Below are positions 53,540 to 63,130 of a stretch of DNA of 64,000 nucleotides, in pieces. The first letter of the stretch is position 1. Every line of letters begins with the position of its first letter. Both the position numbers and the translations under genes were made by a program. The DNA is from Peterkaempfera sp044755465 (lineage in GTDB: Bacteria; Actinomycetota; Actinomycetes; Streptomycetales; Streptomycetaceae). Below the pieces are notes generated by a model. It worked only from the letters and a program-made list of their open reading frames with translations, ran no database searches and had not been told where the DNA came from. The stretch is taken from the NCBI RefSeq assembly GCF_044755465.1, contig NZ_JBIVRB010000016.1, positions 1 to 64,000 on the forward strand, given 5' to 3'.

Positions 53540-54652
53540 TCAGTGTCGTGAGGCTCTGATGCGACTGATCGGCACCGCTTCGTACCTCTCGGCTTCCTGC
53601 CGCTCACGCCAGTCCCACTCAACACGGCCGACCGGGCCTTGGCGGCGGGCTGCGGGCGGCTGGGGCGGGCGCAGCTTGGCCGTCTCCGCCACGCGCAGCA
53701 GGTGCGCACGGTCACCTGGCGCGGCGAGCAGTTCCTGGTCCTCGCCGGAGACGAGCCGGGTGAAGCAGGCCGCCGCTCGCAGGAAGACGCCCGCCCAGGG
53801 TGGTACGGGGTAGGCGGCGCAGCCGTCGGTGTAGCGGGCGCGGTCGTGCAGGGCGAGCGTGGCCGCGGCGGTGTCGTAGTCGCGGGGGCGGGCGGTGGCG
53901 AGTTGCTGGAGGGAGGCACCGGTGAACAGCGCGGCGGCAACGGCCGCAGCCAGGCGAGGGTGTGCGGTCGCCGCGTGCAGCCGGTGGGCGACTTTCTGGG
54001 TGGTGTGCGCGGTGAGAACCACGGGTGGTGGGCGGTGCCGGAAGGCGATCGGCGGCGGCATGCACGGATCGATGCAGGGGCGAGGGCTGTCGTAGGAGAC
54101 GAGGCGGTCCAGTGCGGGCAGGGTGAGCCACCGGTCTGCCGGCCCGGCGGGTTTGTCTGCGGGCGGGGGTTCGGTGATAGGCGTGCCGTAGTAGTGGCGG
54201 CGGGCTGCCTCGAAGTCGGTGGTGACGGAGTAGTCGGCCGTCCGCAGGGCCTGGTGCAGGGCGGCGGGAAGGTGAGGGCGGTGGCAGACCAGGGTCAGGT
54301 GGATACCAGTGAGGGCATGCAGCCGCAGGAGGCGCATCGCGCGGCGGGCGGTGAGGCGGTGGGCTCGCAGGACGGTCAGCCGGGTCACGGGCAGGGCGGT
54401 CATCCAGGCCGTGGCGGCTTCCCAGGCGGGCTGACGGCCGCCGGGAAAGCGGCCCGGGAGCAGGGGCGGTTTGCCCAGGGCGGCGAGAAGATCGTGGGCG
54501 AGGCCGGTCTCGCTGGTGGTGCCCGGGCCGGGGTGCAGGGTGATCCGGCCAGCCGGCAGGTGGTGGGCGGCCAGGGCCGTATGCGTGTACAGCGCGTCGT
54601 CGTGGCGGTCGAGAACCACGGTGACGGGCGGCAGCGGCGGGGCGAGAGGCAC
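53540..54652 (-). CDS. Third transposition-module protein, homologue of 36316-37353
   Basis: A 370-aa protein. PVTVVLDRHDDALYT, GRITLHPGPG and GLAHDLLAALGK match the module 1 protein. The C-terminal part AAALFTGASLQQLATARPRDYD followed by YPVPPWAGVFLRAA has tyrosine-recombinase-like spacing, with the catalytic Arg position occupied by other residues. Conservation in two separate modules shows it belongs to the transposition machinery. A targeting role is inferred. It starts 13 bases after the ATPase gene ends. Confidence 0.62.
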   Translation of the reverse strand: MPLAPPLPPVTVVLDRHDDALYTHTALAAHHLPAGRITLHPGPGTTSETGLAHDLLAALGKPPLLPGRFPGGRQPAWEAATAWMTALPVTRLTVLRAHRLTARRAMRLLRLHALTGIHLTLVCHRPHLPAALHQALRTADYSVTTDFEAARRHYYGTPITEPPPADKPAGPADRWLTLPALDRLVSYDSPRPCIDPCMPPPIAFRHRPPPVVLTAHTTQKVAHRLHAATAHPRLAAAVAAALFTGASLQQLATARPRDYDTAAATLALHDRARYTDGCAAYPVPPWAGVFLRAAACFTRLVSGEDQELLAAPGDRAHLLRVAETAKLRPPQPPAARRQGPVGRVEWDWRERQEAERYEAVPISRIRASRH

Positions 54653-54665
54653 GGGCGGTGGGGTG

Positions 54666-55409
54666 TCAGGCGAGGCGGCTGAAGGCCCAGCGCAGCAGCT
54701 CTTGGTCGACGCGGGGGCGGCCGGTGCGTGCCAGGGCGGTGCGGGCGTGGGCGGTCAGCTGGGCCCAGGCGCGGAAGTTGCCGTGCGCGGCATGCTGGTC
54801 GGCGAAGGCGATGTCGTCGAGGTCGGCGTGGGCCCAGATCGGGTGGAACAGGGGGATGACGTCGAGGACCTCGCTGGGGGTGAGGCGGGTGAAGTGCTGC
54901 CAGATGAAGATGCGGGAGGAGAGCATCGGTTCGCGGCGCAGCACGGTGTGGCAGCCCTCGCCGCCGACGAAGACGACCGCGAAGCGGGTGGCGGGCTCGT
55001 CCCAGAGGTAGCGGAAGTACTCGAACGCCTCCCCGTTGAGCCACTGGGCCTCGTCGACCAGAAAGGTGCGGGGGCGCTCGGCCAGGGCGGTCTTGAGCAG
55101 ACGGTCGAATTCGCTGGGGTGGCGGGGCGGCTCGCCGGCCAGGTCGAGCGCGGTGAACAGCTCGTAGCGCACCGCTCGGGCGGTGGGGCGGGCGCGGAAG
55201 GTGACCCGTCGTACATCCTCGCTCGGTTCGAGCTCGCGCAGGCAGGTGTTGACCGCGAGCGTCTTGCCGAAGCCGGCGCCGCCGTGGATGCACATCATGG
55301 CCCGCGCGGCAACGGTGTCGGCGATGTTCTCCCGTGCGGTGAGCAGGGCCCGGGTGGTGACCACGGAGGCATCGGGCAGGTCGACGTACTGGTAGGTGGC
55401 AGCGGTCAC
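54666..55409 (-). CDS. TniB/TnsC-type AAA ATPase
   Basis: A 247-aa protein. Walker A IHGGAGFGKTLAV, Walker B TFLVDEAQW, VVFVGGEG, REPMLSSRIFIW, and the HGNFRAWAQLTAHA block near the end. It is a close relative of 35417-36190. The start overlaps the transposase stop by 4 bases. It should form ATP-dependent filaments on target DNA and activate the transposase. Confidence 0.85.
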   Translation of the reverse strand: MTAATYQYVDLPDASVVTTRALLTARENIADTVAARAMMCIHGGAGFGKTLAVNTCLRELEPSEDVRRVTFRARPTARAVRYELFTALDLAGEPPRHPSEFDRLLKTALAERPRTFLVDEAQWLNGEAFEYFRYLWDEPATRFAVVFVGGEGCHTVLRREPMLSSRIFIWQHFTRLTPSEVLDVIPLFHPIWAHADLDDIAFADQHAAHGNFRAWAQLTAHARTALARTGRPRVDQELLRWAFSRLA

Positions 55410-57235
55410 GTGGCGTCTCCTGCGGGTCGGGAGTCGGGCTCCGGCGCAACGTCCGCTGACGGGTCGGCTGGAGCGGAGGCGGGCGGGGCTGGCGCTGTGC
55501 TGGCCGCGAGGGCGGGCGGGGTGCGCCAGTACGCCGGAGGCGGCGCGGGCGGGATCAAGTCGGGGAGTGCCAGCCGTGCGACGTCGGTGTAGTCGGCGGC
55601 GGCGAGTTCACGATCGGCCTGGGCGGCCGTGACGGCTCCCAGCCGCTGGGCGGGCTCCGCGCTGGTGGTGGGGGCGAATCGCTGGCGGCGCAGGCGTTCG
55701 GCGGCCTTCGTGTCGGCCCGCAGGCGCCGGGCGCGCTCCGCGCGTGCCTCGCGCAGCGCCTGCAGTTGCTCGGGAGTGGCCGCGTCCGCGAGGTGCGCCG
55801 GGCCGAGGTGGCGGCCGCGGGCGTCGCAGACCTCGATCTCGTGGTCGTGGTGGGGCATGTAGCGCACGCGGACCTGGCGGCCGGTCTGGCCGGTCATCCA
55901 CGCGGCGGTGTAGGTGCGGCCGCGCCAGCTCACGCCGTGGCTGGTCAGCTTCCGGGGCCGGCCGTCGTCCTCGAGGGTGAAGGCCCACAGGTCGGCGGCG
56001 GGGATGTCGGTGACAGGGGTCGGATCGGCCTGCCACGCCTCCAGCGGCGTACGGCCCGACAGGGCTTTCGGGCGGTGCGCGGTGTTCCACCAGTTCGTCC
56101 ACTCCAGGACCTCTGCGGTGAAGTCCTGGAACGACAGGGCGGACAGCGCCCCCGCGGGACGTCCGCGCCGCTCCGAGCGGGGCCTGGTGGGCCCGGCGGT
56201 GTAGCCGGGCAGGGCGGCGAACAGCATCCGGTCCGCAGCCCGGTTGAGGCTTTCCACCGTGCCTTTCAGATGCGGGCTGTAGGCGGGCAAGTCCTTGACC
56301 GTCACACCCATCGCACCGAGCGCGGTGGTTACGGCGGCCGACAGGAAGTCCTTGCCCCGGTCCATCCTCACCAGCTCCGGCACTCCCCCGGCCGGGCCGT
56401 AGGGATCGTCCCGCACCACTGCGGCGCGCAAAGCAGCCAGTACCGACGCGCGGGAGGGATGGCCCGGGGTGACAGCGGTACCGGTGATGACCTTAGTGGC
56501 GGTGTCGATGAACCAGGTGATCCACGGGCGCACCAGGTCGCCGTCAGCGTCGACCAGCAGCGGGGCCTGAACGTGGTCAGTCTCCCAGGCGTAGTTGCGC
56601 CATGACGCCGGCCGCTTGCCGAACACGTCATGGGCGCGTGCTGCCTCCGGTCCGCTGGCGAGACCGGCGCGCTCCCCCTCCGTCAGATCGCGGCGCAGCG
56701 CGCGCAGGAACGTCGACAGGGACGGGACCGGATCCAGCAGCGGCACCTGCGACAGGGCTGCCCCGCCCGGCACAGCCACCAGGCCGGGCGGGACGGGCCC
56801 AGCAGCGCCGGACGTATGTGCTGGTACGCCCCCGGCCTCGGCTGCGGCGCGCTCCACGAGCTGGCGGTGGACTGCGGAGGCGTTGCCGTGCCAGTACGCC
56901 AGCAGCACCCGGATTTCCGCGGTGATCTCGAACCTGCTCGTGTGGCGGGCTCCGGGGTGCGCAGCCGCCTCCGGGCTCTGGGACGCCTCAGCCAGCCACC
57001 GCCACACCGTGCGCTCCGATGCCCCCAGGCACTCCCCCGCCAGCCGCACGTGCTGCCGCGATAGACCGCCCCGGGCCCGCAGCGCCAGCAGGCGGCGCAC
57101 CGCAGGCGCCCGCAGCGCAACCAGCGACTGCTTTCCGAGCACGCCGGCCGGATCCCCCGACGGTGGCGGCCGCTGTCCTCCCGCGTCAACGCCGTGGCCG
57201 CCGTTGGTGTCCCTCGATCCGCTGTCCGTCATCAT
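55406..57235 (-). CDS. TniA/TnsB/MuA-type DDE transposase
   Basis: A 609-aa protein. N-terminal helix-turn-helix RQHVRLAGECLGASERTVWRWL, second unit LSTFLRALRRDLTEGERAGL. Catalytic triad: Asp in WETDHVQ, Asp in VRMDRGKDF, Glu in KGTVESLN. The C-terminal basic segment EAAERLRRQRF-like and a Pro-rich tail may contact the ATPase. It is longer than the module 1 enzyme mainly in the N-terminal linker and tail. No inactivating change is seen. Confidence 0.85.
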   Translation of the reverse strand: MMTDSGSRDTNGGHGVDAGGQRPPPSGDPAGVLGKQSLVALRAPAVRRLLALRARGGLSRQHVRLAGECLGASERTVWRWLAEASQSPEAAAHPGARHTSRFEITAEIRVLLAYWHGNASAVHRQLVERAAAEAGGVPAHTSGAAGPVPPGLVAVPGGAALSQVPLLDPVPSLSTFLRALRRDLTEGERAGLASGPEAARAHDVFGKRPASWRNYAWETDHVQAPLLVDADGDLVRPWITWFIDTATKVITGTAVTPGHPSRASVLAALRAAVVRDDPYGPAGGVPELVRMDRGKDFLSAAVTTALGAMGVTVKDLPAYSPHLKGTVESLNRAADRMLFAALPGYTAGPTRPRSERRGRPAGALSALSFQDFTAEVLEWTNWWNTAHRPKALSGRTPLEAWQADPTPVTDIPAADLWAFTLEDDGRPRKLTSHGVSWRGRTYTAAWMTGQTGRQVRVRYMPHHDHEIEVCDARGRHLGPAHLADAATPEQLQALREARAERARRLRADTKAAERLRRQRFAPTTSAEPAQRLGAVTAAQADRELAAADYTDVARLALPDLIPPAPPPAYWRTPPALAASTAPAPPASAPADPSADVAPEPDSRPAGDAT

Positions 57236-57313
57236 GCCGTTTCCCTCCTTGCCGAACGGGGTGAGGTTCTCTGCCGCCGGAACCGATGCGTCCCGGGCGC
57301 GTGAGAGTGGCGG

Positions 57314-58615
57314 TCATGAGTACGGACCGAGCCGGGCGCAGGCCTGGTCGATCGCGTCCCGATCCACACCCGCACCGGGGTCGCGGCCCCGGGCTGCACA
57401 GACATGTGAGGTGATCTTCGCCCAGGTACGGAAGTTGCCGCGGGCGGTCTGCTCATCCGCCCGCCCCAGGTCGGCCGGGTCAGCGTCCTCCCACACCGGG
57501 TGGAACAGACCCAGCGTCCGCGGTACGTCCTGCGTGTCGAGGCGGCTGACCTGGTGCCAGGTCAGAACCCGGGAACGCATCGCCGCGGCTCGGGCCAGCG
57601 CCCGCTCGCTGCCCGCCCCGCACAGCACCAGGGCAGCCGCACAGCCCGGCGAGTCCCACAGCTGCCGCAGGTAGTCCAGCACCGGCGGCGACAGACGCTG
57701 CGCGTCGTCGAGGAACAGCACACCCGGCTCAGCCAGCGCCTCAGCCAGCGCTTGGTCGGCCGGTCCGGCCCGGTGGGTCAAGGACCCCGACGGCAGTCCC
57801 AGCGCCTCGCACAACGCGGCCCGCACCTGCGGCAGCCCGGGCCTGACTCCCACCACCGCCCGCCACACCGGCACCCGGGCAGGCAGCAGATGCAGAGCCT
57901 GCTCGACCGCGACCGTATGCCCCACCGCCTCCACCACCCCGGCCACCTGCCGCGTGGACACCAGCCGCGCTCCCGGCGCGTACAGGCGCACTCCACCCGA
58001 CACCCGGGTACGCGAAGCGGTCTTCACCGCGCCGGGCCGCTGTTCACCGCCCGTGCCGGACGGCATGGCATCCGGGCCGTCCACGACCGGCGGACCGTTC
58101 GCACCCTCTGCGAAGCCGAGTTCGGCCAGCGCCCGGTCGTACCGGCTCGGCTCCACCCGGCCCGACGCCGCCCGGGCGACCTGAAGCACCCGGCCCGCCC
58201 GCAATTCGTCCTTGATCGCACGGTGCAGGGTCGCCAAGGACGGCACAAACTCCGCCCCCCAGTGCTCCAGGACGCCCTCGTCCTGCGCCCGGAGCATCCT
58301 TCGGCGCAGTTCGGCGACGTTCCCGCCCGCCTGGGTCAGCACCTCCCACAAGGCGTCCCCCACCACGAACCCGCCCTGCCGTGGCCGCGCCTCCAGCCGC
58401 CCCTCGCGTCCCTCGGCCAGCCACCGCCATACCGTCCGCTCCGTCACGCCCGCCAAACCGGCCGCGATCCGCACGTGCAACGACGACAGACCGCCCTCAC
58501 CCCGGTCCACCACGAGCAGCCGCCGCACCACCACAGCCCGCGCCACCCGCCCGGCCTCCGCCGAACCAGGCGGACCCGGCGCCGTCTCCCCCACCGGGGT
58601 TCCCGAACCCATCAC
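57314..58615 (-). CDS. Fusion of a transposase N-terminus to a TniB-like ATPase lacking Walker A
   Basis: A 433-aa protein. Residues about 25-140 copy the DNA-binding part of the neighbouring transposases (LSSLHVRIAAGLAGVTERTVWRWL, then LATLHRAIKDEL), but there is no DDE domain. From about 205 it follows TniB: Walker B VLFLDDAQRLS, LCGAGSE, then RGNFRTWAKITSHV. Where TniB has GFGKTLAV it has AVGHTVAV, and residues around the P-loop are missing, so ATP hydrolysis is unlikely. It is the first gene of the module, 78 bases before the transposase. It may bind the same DNA sites and modulate assembly, as an immunity factor or repressor. No frameshift is visible. Confidence 0.72.
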   Translation of the reverse strand: MMGSGTPVGETAPGPPGSAEAGRVARAVVVRRLLVVDRGEGGLSSLHVRIAAGLAGVTERTVWRWLAEGREGRLEARPRQGGFVVGDALWEVLTQAGGNVAELRRRMLRAQDEGVLEHWGAEFVPSLATLHRAIKDELRAGRVLQVARAASGRVEPSRYDRALAELGFAEGANGPPVVDGPDAMPSGTGGEQRPGAVKTASRTRVSGGVRLYAPGARLVSTRQVAGVVEAVGHTVAVEQALHLLPARVPVWRAVVGVRPGLPQVRAALCEALGLPSGSLTHRAGPADQALAEALAEPGVLFLDDAQRLSPPVLDYLRQLWDSPGCAAALVLCGAGSERALARAAAMRSRVLTWHQVSRLDTQDVPRTLGLFHPVWEDADPADLGRADEQTARGNFRTWAKITSHVCAARGRDPGAGVDRDAIDQACARLGPYS

Positions 58616-58774
58616 AAGGCCAACCCCACCGCCCCGGCCACCCCCTCCACACGAAGACCGGCAAACCCAACACAGCCGGGCCGCGATCTGCTAGCCGCAC
58701 CGTGTCAGCCACCCGGTCACCCCATGACAGCAGCGGTCTCCCACCCGCGACCGCCGACCACCCGGCTAACCGCA

Positions 58775-58784
58775 GACAGCTGTC
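58775..58784. promoter_or_regulatory. GACAGCTGTC palindrome between divergent genes
   Basis: A perfect 10-bp palindrome in the 234-base gap between the fused transposition gene and the nuclease gene. TATTGT at 58829-58834 is a plausible -10 for the rightward gene, 15 bases before its ATG. An operator is inferred. Confidence 0.35.
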
Positions 58785-58849
58785 GAAGGTGGCTGCTGTG
58801 CAACGCCAAATCCTTTGCTGGCCGCCCGTATTGTGTGGTGAAGTGCCCC

Positions 58850-61315
58850 ATGGGCTCCCGCACGAAGCGACGCGAAGCGCGCAACAAGAGACATCGCCGT
58901 TCCGTGCCGGAGACGCTGGTGCTCGATCCGCACGCGCAGGTCATAGCGGATTCCTTGACCACCATGACCACGCTCATGGCCTCCTTCACTGGCGACGACC
59001 CTGCATCTGAGGCTGACGCGGCCTTCGCCACGGCGATCGAGGAGTTCGTCGTGGAGGTGCGGCGTTTCGACGCGATGCGGCTTATCGAGGTGGCTCGTCA
59101 GCGATTCTTGCCGATGGCCCGCGAGGGCGAGATACCTGTCACTGCGGAAGCGGGCACGGTCTACGTCGAACTGCTGGCGCTGATTGCTCTGACCGCCCGG
59201 CAGGAGGCAGGGACGACGGTCGGGCCCGAAGCCGGATTTCAGGAGATGAGCCACTTCGTCTCCAGCGCGAAGGAAGAGCTGAGCAAGGTCCTCCACCTTG
59301 CTCAGCTGCGTTCATTCGCGCGTGCTGACCCGAACGACAAGTTCGCCATGGTGTCTTTGTTCATTCGGGGCGCCGAAGTATGGATGCGCAATCCGTCATA
59401 TCCGGAAATGGTAGAGGAAACCAATCTGGCGCTCCTTGACGGCGTTGAGAGCGTCCGCGCAGCCCTGCAGGCGCAACTGGGCTTCGACGCCGCGGATGCA
59501 ATTGCCGTCCTCAACGTCTGCCACGACCTGCAGCAGGACAGACTGAACGACCGCATTGAGGCGATGGGCAATGCGGTCCTGGACGCGATGGCGGCGGAGG
59601 ACGAAGGCCGGGCGGACAGGCAACTGACGGAGCAGGCCATGCTCAGCGTCACGTCGATGTTCGAGCCATCTGCCGAGCAGGCCACTGTCACGATCGACGA
59701 CATCGTTGCGCATACGAGCCTGCCGGAAGAATGTGTCCGGGCCGTTGTCGAGCGGTTCCGCCTGGACCTGGGGACGGACAGTCCGATAGATGTCGTCGAG
59801 GCGTTCACCAGCGGAAGGAACCCGCTGCGAACACGGCCACTCATCGTGGGCGCAGACGGGCGTCTGATGCTGCCGCACGCGGCGTTGAACGTGTTCGCTG
59901 TGCGGGAGAACCTCGAGGAACACCTGAAGAAGACAGCTCCGGTGTGGAGCCAGTACGCCAAGCATCGCGGAGACCTTCTCGAATCCCGCACACACGCCGC
60001 GCTGGAGCGTGTCCTTCCCGGCGCTCGTTTCCGGGACGGATTGGAGTACTACCTACCCGCGAGCGATGATGAAGCTGAGGCCGCCGACCCCTCGAAGTAC
60101 ACCAAACGGGCCGAGGGCGACCACCTCATCGTCCTCGACGATGTCGCCATCATCGTGGAGGACAAGGCCGTCGCTTTGAGCGCCCTATCCCGCGGGGGCA
60201 AGGCGGCACGGATCCGTACCGACCTGACCGGCATCATCACCAAAGCAGCCGACCAGGCCGGGCGCATGCGCGACGCCATCGAGCGGGACGGCGGCCTCCG
60301 CACCAAGAACGAGGGATGGATCGACCTCAGCCAAATCCGTGAGATCCACACCATCGCCGTCAGTCTCGATGACCTATCAACGGTCCTGACTGCCACCGCC
60401 GAGCTGGTGCGGGCCGGCCTGCTGGCCGAGGGCAACATTCCATGGACGGTATCTCTGCACGATCTCGAGCTGATCACCGAACTGGTGGCACGTCCGGCCG
60501 AGTTCCTGCTGTACCTGCGTCGCCGCCGCAACCCCGACGTCACCGTGATGTTCCACGCGCCCGACGAAATGGATCTGTTCCTGTACTTCTTCGAGGCAGG
60601 CCTTTGGGTGGAACCCGACCCGGTGCAGGTGCGTGCGGCGTTCCCCTTCCTGCCCGAGCCGGCCACAGCCGAACTGCGCCGCTACCGAACAACAAGTCCT
60701 GCGTTCCTGACCAGCCGAACCGATGCGCTGGACCAGTGGTTCCACACCCAAGACCGCGACGGCGCGCGCTCAGCACTGGCGCCCAAGCCGGCGATGGTGC
60801 CATCACCGCTCGCGCCACTGGTCGACGAGTTGCAGTCCCGCAATGTCACTGGATGGCTGAGCATCGGCGCCACGCTGCTGTCTGGGGCAACCGACGTGCA
60901 GCACAAATTCGCCCGCCACGGCAGCGAACTCCTCGACAGTCCGAGGCCCAAGGGCCGTAGCCTGACCGTGCCGCTCACGGCCAGCGTCGACCCGGCAGAG
61001 GGCTGGCTGTTCGTGTGGGCCACCCATCCGGCTGGTGCCGACCCCGACGAGACGGACAGGAGACTCCGCGACTACCTCCGGGCCAAGAAGCACCAGCTCG
61101 GTCTGCCGCGAGGCGTCGCCTTCCTCTACGACCAACCAACCCGCAAGCTCCTCGACATCTGCTACGACGGGCACACCGGGCCTCTTGATGCTGCACTGAC
61201 GGCCAGCTTGTCGTCCTTGCGGCCGCCCTCAGAGCTCCATCGCTCGATCCACCCGAACCCCAAGCGGTCGCAGAGCGGCACGAAGAACGCAACACGGCAC
61301 AAGCGGAAGCGATAG
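58850..61315 (+). CDS. Large protein with a PD-(D/E)XK nuclease-like core
   Basis: An 821-aa protein from ATG 58850; the open frame runs far upstream only because it crosses the opposite-strand gene. After a basic start (SRTKRREARNKRHRR) comes a long helical region. Around residues 370-440 lies RGDLLESRTHAALERVL, then GDHLIVLDDVAIIVEDKAV: the Glu, Asp and Glu-x-Lys of a PD-(D/E)XK (NERD-like) fold. The C-terminal third is unassigned and ends in a basic tail (RHKRKR). This looks like a stand-alone nuclease or nucleic-acid-binding defence protein. The family is not one I can name. Confidence 0.72.
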   Translation: MGSRTKRREARNKRHRRSVPETLVLDPHAQVIADSLTTMTTLMASFTGDDPASEADAAFATAIEEFVVEVRRFDAMRLIEVARQRFLPMAREGEIPVTAEAGTVYVELLALIALTARQEAGTTVGPEAGFQEMSHFVSSAKEELSKVLHLAQLRSFARADPNDKFAMVSLFIRGAEVWMRNPSYPEMVEETNLALLDGVESVRAALQAQLGFDAADAIAVLNVCHDLQQDRLNDRIEAMGNAVLDAMAAEDEGRADRQLTEQAMLSVTSMFEPSAEQATVTIDDIVAHTSLPEECVRAVVERFRLDLGTDSPIDVVEAFTSGRNPLRTRPLIVGADGRLMLPHAALNVFAVRENLEEHLKKTAPVWSQYAKHRGDLLESRTHAALERVLPGARFRDGLEYYLPASDDEAEAADPSKYTKRAEGDHLIVLDDVAIIVEDKAVALSALSRGGKAARIRTDLTGIITKAADQAGRMRDAIERDGGLRTKNEGWIDLSQIREIHTIAVSLDDLSTVLTATAELVRAGLLAEGNIPWTVSLHDLELITELVARPAEFLLYLRRRRNPDVTVMFHAPDEMDLFLYFFEAGLWVEPDPVQVRAAFPFLPEPATAELRRYRTTSPAFLTSRTDALDQWFHTQDRDGARSALAPKPAMVPSPLAPLVDELQSRNVTGWLSIGATLLSGATDVQHKFARHGSELLDSPRPKGRSLTVPLTASVDPAEGWLFVWATHPAGADPDETDRRLRDYLRAKKHQLGLPRGVAFLYDQPTRKLLDICYDGHTGPLDAALTASLSSLRPPSELHRSIHPNPKRSQSGTKNATRHKRKR

Positions 61316-61915
61316 GAACAGCCCTCGCCAGAAGCCCCTCCGGCGACACCAACGCCGCCGATCATGGGCCTACGTCACATCTCGACGCACTGCGGCGTCG
61401 GTGAGCAGCCGGATCCGTAGGACAGGCTCGTGCGCCTTCTGCGGCCCTCGGCTTCGTCCACGAGCGCCTGGAAAGATCTCCGTCGCGGTATGCCGACAAC
61501 ATCGGCCTACGACAAACCCCCGACAGGAACAGCCACCCCCACGACAGCGAACCTGCCCCACCCCAGCTGTTCAACGGCAGCCATCTGGTCACCTCATGGC
61601 AGCAGACCAGCGCACGTCCACAGCGCATGACCAGGCAATCAACAACCGAACACCGCTGACGCACAACCCCTGCCACTAACACGCCCACTCACAACGCCAC
61701 GGCGCTCGCGCACGACCCGCAGCCGCGGCCCTACCGCCGCCAGCGTCTGGGCCACGTCGTCACCTGCCACCGCCCCCGTTCCTTCCCGCCCTGCCGCTTC
61801 ACCGCCCTGTCCCGCAACCTTGCCAGAACGGCAACGCTGGTCGCGCCCAGTGGCCACCGCGCCGCATGATCGACGGGTTCCCGCTGGCCGCCCGCGTACC
61901 GAGGAGAATCCCCCC
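61316..61915. other. Gap with spaced CGACA words, possible element end
   Basis: A 600-base stretch without a credible gene. Between 61490 and 61550 the word CGACA occurs four times at 13-20 base intervals. That could be an end array for transposition module 2, as the sequence to the right looks like core genome. The evidence is weak. A GAGGAG site precedes the hydrolase ATG. Confidence 0.35.
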
Positions 61916-62902
61916 ATGCGATCCGAGCCGACCGCCGCACTCCGCCACCGCACCGTCGAGGCCCCTGCCGGGCGCCTGCACCTGGTAGAGCAGGGCACCG
62001 GCCCGCTGGTCCTGCTCGTGCACGGCTTCCCCGAGTCCTGGTACTCCTGGCGCCGCCAACTCCCGGCCCTCGCCGCGGCCGGGTACCGGGCAGCGGCGAT
62101 CGACGTACGCGGCTACGGCCGCTCCTCCAGGCCCGCCGCGACCGACGCCTACCGAATGCTCGACCTGGCGGAGGACAACGCCGCCGTCGTGCGCGCCCTC
62201 GGCGAGGAGAGCGCGGTGGTCGTCGGCCACGACTGGGGCTCCAGCATCGCCGCCGCCTCCGCCCTGCTCCACCCCGAAGTCTTCCGCGCGGTCGGCCTGC
62301 TGAGCGTCCCCTACGCGCCGCCCGGCGGCCCCCGCCCCACCGACGTCTTCGGCCGGATCGGCGGCCCCGAGCAGGAGTTCTACGTCTCCTACTTCCAGGA
62401 GCCCGGCCGCGCCGAGGCGGAGATCGAGCCCGACGTCCGGAGCTGGCTCGCAGGCTTCTACGCGGCCCTGTCCGCCGACACCATGCCCGCCGAGGGCGAA
62501 CCCGACCCGCACTTCGTCTCCCCGGGCTGCCGGCTGCGCGACCGATTCCCCGACGGCCCGCGCCCGGCCTGGTTGAGCGAGAAGGACCTCGACGTCTACG
62601 CCGGGGAGTTCGAGCGCACCGGCCTGACCGGCGCCCTCAACCGCTACCGCAACATGGACCGCGACTGGGAAGACCTCGCCCCGCACCGCGGAGCCCCGAT
62701 CAAGCAGCCGTCCCTGTTCATCGGCGGCGCCCTGGACGCCTCCACCACCTGGATGTCCGACGCCATCGACGCCTACCCCGCCACCCTCCCCCGCCTGTCG
62801 GCCTCCCACCTCCTGGAAGGCTGCGGCCACTGGATCCAGCAGGAACGCCCCGACGAGGTCAACAGCCTGCTGACCGACTGGCTCGCCACGATCCAGCGCT
62901 GA
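61916..62902 (+). CDS. Alpha/beta hydrolase, epoxide-hydrolase type
   Basis: A 328-aa cytosolic enzyme from ATG 61916, preceded by GAGGAG. Oxyanion-hole motif HGFPESWYSWR, nucleophile elbow GHDWGSS with Asp as nucleophile, cap-domain YFQEPGRAEAEIE, and catalytic His in GCGHWIQQE with an acid in the LDAST region. Asp instead of Ser at the elbow and the HGFPES motif point to soluble epoxide hydrolases or dehalogenase relatives. It is a single gene and probably part of the core arm. Confidence 0.9.
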   Translation: MRSEPTAALRHRTVEAPAGRLHLVEQGTGPLVLLVHGFPESWYSWRRQLPALAAAGYRAAAIDVRGYGRSSRPAATDAYRMLDLAEDNAAVVRALGEESAVVVGHDWGSSIAAASALLHPEVFRAVGLLSVPYAPPGGPRPTDVFGRIGGPEQEFYVSYFQEPGRAEAEIEPDVRSWLAGFYAALSADTMPAEGEPDPHFVSPGCRLRDRFPDGPRPAWLSEKDLDVYAGEFERTGLTGALNRYRNMDRDWEDLAPHRGAPIKQPSLFIGGALDASTTWMSDAIDAYPATLPRLSASHLLEGCGHWIQQERPDEVNSLLTDWLATIQR

Positions 62903-63130
62903 ACCAGGCGGGCTACCCGGGCGGCCTGGCGGTGCGTTTCGGGTGGGCCGCGCCGAAGTAGCGCATGCCGGTCCGCCCGGTGATGCCGAACCGCCGCACC
63001 GCACCCACTCCACCGCGCCAGTGACCCGGCTCCCTCGACCGCGGGCAGGTCCGCGACGAGCGGCTGCTGGAGGCCGGCGGGCGTCACGGGCGGGACCGCA
63101 GGACCGTCCGGGAGCGGGGGCCGGGCGTGG

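Larger units (their letters stand above)
53540..58615 (-). mobile_element. TniA/TniB-type transposition module 2, with a fourth fused gene
   Basis: Four minus-strand genes in order: fused TniA-N/TniB-like protein, DDE transposase, AAA ATPase, third conserved protein. The last three match module 1 (33825-37353). Borders were not located. The module lies directly after tpg and beside a nuclease gene, which may be cargo. Confidence 0.65.

Noticed and set aside
57500..58849. N-terminal extension of the 821-aa protein
   Set aside because: It runs antisense through the fused transposition gene, is Arg/Pro-rich and lacks a ribosome-binding site; the ATG at 58850 is better supported.
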